A stretch of 64,000 nt of DNA from Exophiala sp. HKRS030 (lineage: Eukaryota; Ascomycota; Eurotiomycetes; Chaetothyriales; Herpotrichiellaceae): the NCBI GenBank assembly GCA_023897205.1, contig JAHWDD010000001.1, forward strand, positions 6,758,001-6,822,000, in the 5' to 3' direction. The notes below the pieces were generated by a model. It worked only from the letters and a program-made list of their open reading frames with translations, was not told the origin of the DNA and did not search any database. The position numbers were made by a program, and so were the translations under genes. The stretch's first letter is position 1; every line of letters begins with the position of its first letter. Of this stretch, positions 56,725-64,000 are shown piece after piece.

Positions 56725-59035
56725 TCACTTCACAGCAACAACACCAACACCCGACCTAGCCCTATCGACCGCGCCCCTCAAAGCCTGCTCCTCGACATCG
56801 GTCCACTTGACGCTCAACTGGTCCCAGTTCTTGACCTTGAACTCCTTGCGGTACTGCGCGTGGAGCTGCTGCAGCTTCAGGTATGGTCGCATGTCGCCTG
56901 TGCCTGTGTAGATCAGCAGGAGGGTTTTGGGGGCAGCGAGTGCCAGAGGGTAGATATGCGGGTGAGGGTCTGGGTTATGGTTTGGTTGAGGATGGTTGCT
57001 GTTTCTGTTGCTGTTGCTGTTTCGGTGGTGGGTTGGGGTTGGAGATATCGGTGTGCTGAGTTGGAGTGGTGGATGATGATGACGATGACGGCGGGTCTTT
57101 TGAGGTGGAGGGGATCATCAAGTCGGAAGGTGATGGGTTTTCAGGGAGTGGCGGTGGCGCTGTGTTCCAGCCTCGTATGGCTTCGAGGTCGTGGAGGCGT
57201 GACCAGATGAAGTCGACGCCCCCTGGTGGGATGACGGGGTCACGCACTACTTGTGAGGGTTTGTCTCCCGTCGGGTTCTGATTTTGGTCTGGCTGTTGTG
57301 GTATTTCCGTTGCAGAAGATACCTCGGGTCTGGTTTGTATGGTTTGGGAGTCCCCGAGCGCAGCCCTCAGGATGCCCTGTATAATCTGGTCATCATCCTC
57401 GCATGCGATCTTGTAAGTCGCTTCGCGGCCAAATCCTCTCTCAGGCGTACCGTATTCGACAATAGCGCTCGTTCGCTCGGTGCCATCACGTCCCTTGGCT
57501 CGGGCTATGCGCCGGAATATGCTCTCGCCATTGGCATCGAGCGTGCCCCATCGCGGCCCTTTTTCGCACTTGAGACGTACCAGGTCCAGAACGGCGCGGG
57601 CATCTTCGACCGAGTCGTGGCCATTGGCACCTCCTTTCTGGATCTCGCGTTTGAGATACCGATTCGCTAGAAACTTCAGCGATGAGCGGAGTGGTAGACC
57701 TCGAGGGTGCGGATAGATGATGGATGTGTCAACGATATAAGGGTGCGTCAATTTGAGAGCGTTGAGGTCTGAGTCAAGCGAATGTCCTAAGAGGACTGAT
57801 TCGGGCCCAAGGAGGGCTAATAGTTCCTTCTGGATGTCTTCGAGCTTGGTCGTAACCTTCTCAAGGTGCTGTGGAGTGATTCCTGAATATTGAGTGAAAT
57901 AGTTCTTGATCGGGAGCGTAGGTTTGACATATTTGTCAAGGATTGTTTTTCCATGCCAGTCAAGGACAGATATCCTCGCAAGCGAATACTTTTCGTCATC
58001 TGTCAGCACCATCTCACAGTCGACGGCGTACGGTTTGAGGTCTCCTACGACAGATTGATTATTGCGGACTGACAGTGGGGTTGAAGGGAATCGAGAAGCA
58101 TCAAATCCATCAACCGTTGTGTCAACCCATCCTGATGACGTAGACTGGAAAGTCTTTTCTCTTCGGTCCCGTTCCAAATCTGCGTCTCGATCGTTGTCAA
58201 AGGCTGCAGGGTGTACCGGAAAGTCTGCGTCTCGAAGGTCATCGCCGGAGTGGATGAAGCTAACTATATGTGTCTTTACTGCTTGAAAGGATCTTTCGTC
58301 TCGAGGTTGGTTTTTGCCTTTCTGGTCCGCAGACGGAGCAATCAATAACGCTTGGAGTGGTGAGTGAACTTTGCTCATGCTCGAGTCACCTGGCCCCTTG
58401 ACAGAAATGATGTTTTGCAACCAGGCTCGGTTTGTCTTCGACTGTGCGTCGAGTGATCTTGACTCATTGGATGACACTGGTACAGTAGACTTCTGGGACT
58501 GGGCTTGATCTTGTGATGTACCTGAGACCCCTTTGAGATCTGCCTCGCCATTTGAGTCTCCTCTTAGCTCCTGTAAATTTTTCTTGTCAAGACCAGGTAC
58601 CATTAGGACAACGACTTTGCCAATCTGCTCCTTGTTTTTGACGGCCAGCCAAGTAGGTGCAGTACCATCAGCGAGAACATACAAGATCAGTTCTTGTAAA
58701 GACTTTGCTTGCACGCGAGCTGGCTTAGTAGCATCAAATGAAACTCCAGGATAGGTAGATGCGCCAGGATTTGCCGGACCATTTTGACTTGGGTCGATTT
58801 TGCGCCTTTTGTTCCTTCGACTGGCTTTTGACCCAACGACTTCCCAACCACCATCAGAATCGTCTTCTGTCATTTTGGCAATTACTTCTGTGGTGCGGTG
58901 TTGACTGTTGATTGTTGATGTGTGGGAAAATGGACGATTTTTTATGCCTTCTGGAGACTGTCCCTTGTCATCGTACCTGGCACCATGCAAGCCGGCTTCT
59001 GCAGCGTTTCGTTTGCTACCATTAGCACTGACCAT
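56725..59035 (-). CDS. REX1: REX1-type RNA exonuclease, DEDDh family (two probable frameshifts near C-terminus)
   Basis: 3'-5' exonuclease expected to trim 5S rRNA, tRNA and other RNA 3' ends in the nucleus. The N-terminal region has DSDGGWEVVGSKASRRNKRRK (basic, nuclear) and a GTAPTWLAVKNK...KVVVLMVPGLD block typical of the family. The exonuclease core shows YAVDCEMV near 340 (Exo I, D and E), GHSLDSDLNAL near 415 (Exo II), and HDSVEDARAVLDL near 473 (Exo III, H and D). The main frame stops at 56975 in a Gln/Pro-rich stretch. The conserved C-terminal part (LTRISTLWHSLPP, then LLLIYTGTGDMRPYLKL and NWDQLSVKWTDVEEQAL) continues downstream in two other frames to a TGA at 56725. Both shifts need one extra base each; the second sits at a five-C run (56939-56943). 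Confidence 0.88.
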
Positions 59036-59476
59036 GTTTTACAAACGGATATTCCATAACAGCTCTAATCTTGGATTAAGACTCATCAAAGGATGTGATC
59101 TCTCTTTCCAAGGGTTGCCGTCAAAGTCGGCAAAGTTGCCTTTTTATTGAATGGATCCATGGCTTGGCAGAACTGACGTTTTGTCAACAAGGCTGAGGTT
59201 CGTCCTTCTATCTCATATGCCATCTACGATGCTTATCTATCCTGCAGTGAGCGATATGCAGGGATAAGCAAGATTTCAGTATCCTTTTCATCGTGCTTAC
59301 ATGAGAACTCTCTCTTGCATCACCCGCAAAAGTGGCGTCGATATTGTGCTGCCTTGCAAGATCTATCATCGTCTCCATAGATTGATTCGGGTGACAAGGA
59401 GAGGACAGCAGGGGTTGTTGCATTCGAAGAGACATCTATGGCAAACACCATCTAGTGGAACAACAAAGAGACCCTT
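59036..59476. other. intergenic, 3' flank of the OYE gene and promoter of REX1
   Basis: 441 bp between two minus-strand genes. No other feature seen. Confidence 0.5.
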
Positions 59477-61702
<2,226 letters not shown>

Positions 61703-62827
61703 TCAAGACCAAGGAATTGGTTTTGGATTGTCACTCAGACCTGGCATATCTCTCAACCAGGTAATCTTCAACGCGCCTTGTGCCACTTCATCTTTATGAG
61801 CTTCGAGCGTCTCAATATCCCAATTCACGCTAATCACAGATGATATCAAGAAGTCCGCTCGGCTCGACAACAAATACAAGGACAATGCACCAGTCAATTC
61901 AACAGCATCTTTGGCGTAGGGCAACAGCCACTGTTCCAAGATATCAGTCTTGACGATCCCGGGAACAGCTGTGAAACTGCGGATCTTGGGATAGTCTGAT
62001 GGTCGGCATATTGCCCCGTTAGCAGGAGGTCCTTTCACAATATTCGTGGTGGGAAAGAGAATGGCTTACCGGCACCGAGGCACTCGACGTATCGATGGCC
62101 GGCCAACTTCGTGCTCGCATAGCTGCTTGTTCCTGGCAAGGCAAATCCAGCGAGAGCAGAACTGATATTGATGAACGTTCCTTCTGGCTCTTTCGCGTTG
62201 GGTTGACTTCGTATCCAATATACGGAGGTATTATGGAGTCCTTTGACATTCACTTCCTGCCAAACAATTAGCTCAGACGCGCCATGAACATTCATGGACA
62301 AGGAATTCCGACATAGCCTTGCCACCACACACTGATATCCTGCTCGGCGAGTGGCATAGTCGGTGGAAGGTAGCCGGCATTAGCTACCACGACATCCGCT
62401 GTCCGTCCAAACGACTTCTTAACTTGGTCGTACAAATTCTCCACGTCTTTCTCCTTGGCTACATCGGTTGCTATCCCCAGCACTCTGGTTGTCCCATTGG
62501 AAAGCTTGTTCAGCTCATCGACGGTCTTGTCTAGGACATCCTTGCGGCGGCCTGCAATTACGACACCTTCAGCACCAGCCTGGACCCAGACTCTTGCAAT
62601 TGCCTATCTTCCGTTTCAGTCGTCTGCCCCTCCCTGGCCCGATGTCGAGATCACTACTGGAGAAGACTTACTGCTCCAATGCCAGTGCCGCCACCGGTAA
62701 TAACAATGATTTTTCCGGTTTGCCTGTTCGCCGGGTTCTCAGGAGAGATCAAATCATACACTTCACGCCTAATAGTCCCCGTCATCTGTAGAGGACGGGT
62801 GAATAGTAGATCATCAAATTCCGCCAT
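61703..62827 (-). CDS. short-chain dehydrogenase/reductase
   Basis: Four exons; introns 62604-62671, 62257-62312 and 61996-62069 give 308 residues. The NAD(P)-binding motif IIIVTGGGTGIGA spans the first junction and continues into AIARVWVQAGAEGVVIAGR. ATDVAKEKDVENLY and VVVANAGYLP are the usual strand-3 and strand-4 segments. FINISSALAGFALPGTSSYASTK supplies the catalytic Ser and YxxxK. KIRSFTAVPGIVKTDI follows the active site. The second intron has an unusual GTCGGA donor, but the resulting WWQGY-EVNVKG join is the family consensus. Classical SDR, cytosolic; substrate unknown. It follows the OYE gene in the same orientation, so a shared reduction pathway is possible but unproven. Confidence 0.9.
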
Positions 62828-63551
62828 CTTTGTGCGTGCTGAGTCGTGATAGACGGCAGCCTGGGCTGACTTCGGTATTGATCGTGTCGGGGGTAGTGAG
62901 GGAAACTAAAAAGTGATGTCCTCCCGATCAGCGCAGGAGGATATGCTCAATATATAGCTTCAAGCTCATCCGGAGAGCCCATTTGATGTATCATTCCCTG
63001 AGCATGGGGCTAGGTTGAGACGGTATCACCCAGTAAACCTACTATAACTCGCCCTTGACATTGCATCACTGACTATGATTCGAAGTAAGAAAAGCTAAAC
63101 CCCTCGAATTTCCCCCGGGCGTCAGCATGAAAGCAGGGAGGGATGTACAACGATAAGATCCCATACCGCGGCCTCCTCGCGTCCTTGAACTTTCTGACCA
63201 CGCATTGAGGCCACGGTCCACTCGAAACCTTGTACAGAGCTGTTCACACCTATTTTGGGAGCGTCGAATCAGTCAAGAATGTGCAGGGAATGCACGAGCA
63301 TATCATTATGGAGCATATCGGTATGCTGACACGAGCCCGCCAACTCTCCGCCTGCTGCTAAGGGGAAGCCCATGCTATAACCGCTTGGTTGCGCTCACCG
63401 CGTCTTCGGCCGGGGACCATTTTCACCAAAGGTCACATCTCCTTTGAGCCTGTAATATGTTCTGTGACACCGTGGTACTGTCGATAGTGGGCAGATCCCA
63501 CCGTACGCCATGCCAAGGAAGGCCAGAATGTGAATCGCTTCGTCTCCGGGT
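62828..63551. other. intergenic upstream of the SDR
   Basis: About 0.7 kb. A TATA-like TATATA (near 62950) lies about 124 nt before the SDR start. The 80-codon plus-strand frame at 63205-63447 has no support. Confidence 0.45.
62950..62956 (-). promoter_or_regulatory. TATA-like element of the SDR gene
   Basis: TATATAT core on the minus strand about 124 nt upstream of the ATG at 62827. Confidence 0.35.
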
Positions 63552-64000
63552 ATGGCAGTGTCTCCCGCTATAGCCGCATCATGCGCCGTAGGACGAGAAC
63601 ATGGGTCCTTCGATGATACCGCCGATCATCAGAAGCGCTCTTGGGCTCGCATCAAGTGGGCTGTGAATGAAAATTCGAAAGTCTCGGACAGTAATGCGGA
63701 CAATATCAGGAGTGAGCTCGGCAGTCAAACATTATCGGGTGGGCACAGTATGCAAAGCGTAGATTGTAGACCTGCTCGCATAATGGATATTTCTGCTACA
63801 CCTTTTGATTGGTCTATTCTGCTTAGTCCTGACGACTTTGAAGAAGTCGCTGCCCTATCTACTATCAGTGAAAATTGGAAATTTGGACCAACTTATCGAC
63901 TCATTCATCCTTTATTGTCAGACTTGAACTTCCCACCTCCAGCAGCCTTGAATGCTGCACCACGACGAGAACTTCTGGTATTCGGCCGTTTTGAATTTCT
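63552..64000 (+). CDS. partial open frame cut by the window edge, unknown
   Basis: A frame opens at ATG 63552 (an in-frame TGA lies just upstream) and stays open for 149 codons to the end of the window. The text is not low complexity: DHQKRSWARIKWAVNENSK, then MDISATPFDWSILLSPDDFE and WKFGPTYRLIHPLLSDLNF, and finally RRELLVFGRFEF. I do not recognise the family. It may be one exon of a larger gene; a start at the Met at 63783 is an alternative. Confidence 0.45.
   Translation, partial: MAVSPAIAASCAVGREHGSFDDTADHQKRSWARIKWAVNENSKVSDSNADNIRSELGSQTLSGGHSMQSVDCRPARIMDISATPFDWSILLSPDDFEEVAALSTISENWKFGPTYRLIHPLLSDLNFPPPAALNAAPRRELLVFGRFEF

Overview
This window is nuclear DNA from a filamentous ascomycete (Pezizomycotina). 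The evidence is intron style (48-160 nt, mostly GTAAGT-type donors, CTAAC/CTGAC-like branch sites, AG acceptors), about one gene per 3.4 kb, and the gene families: COP9 signalosome subunit 1, a vacuolar zinc CDF transporter with a His-rich loop, a NACHT-ankyrin protein, Dal5-type and sugar-type MFS carriers, an Ap4A phosphorylase and a kappa-class GST. I cannot fix the class; Eurotiomycetes or Dothideomycetes are both possible. All exon models were read by hand from splice signals and frame continuity; no searches were run.

Layout. 0.4-5.0 kb: two convergent conserved fungal genes of unknown function. 7.3-10.7 kb: a conserved hypothetical and an MFS carrier, divergent. 11.1-14.0 kb: a divergent pair, GST kappa and an HSDL2-like SDR, both ending in the peroxisomal signal Ala-Lys-Leu. 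14.0-19.4 kb: gene-free, microsatellite-rich DNA. 19.4-24.4 kb: csn1 and a C2H2 zinc-finger regulator. 24.4-33.2 kb: a second gene-poor stretch with many short tandem repeats and copies of the 9-mer TACGGAGTA. 33.2-38.1 kb: Ap4A phosphorylase and a Myb/SANT-like protein. 40.2-44.2 kb: convergent sugar and Dal5-type transporters. 46.9-56.2 kb: zinc CDF transporter, Cdc1/Ted1-like phosphoesterase and a 1230-residue NACHT-ankyrin (NLR-like) protein. 56.7-62.8 kb: REX1-type RNA exonuclease, Old Yellow Enzyme and an SDR. The right edge cuts an unassigned open frame.

Two observations stand out. First, five genes (csn1, the C2H2 regulator, the Myb-like gene, the Dal5-type transporter and REX1) appear to lack one base each (two in REX1), and each gap falls at or next to a short G/C run while the flanking protein stays family-like. 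This looks more like systematic consensus error than gene death, and it would truncate automated gene models. Second, the GSTK/HSDL2-like pair shares a roughly 700 bp promoter and a shared destination, the peroxisome.

I found no CRISPR array, rRNA, tRNA, intact transposon or biosynthetic gene cluster. The NLR-like gene is the best candidate for a defence or allorecognition component; no partner effector gene is visible beside it.
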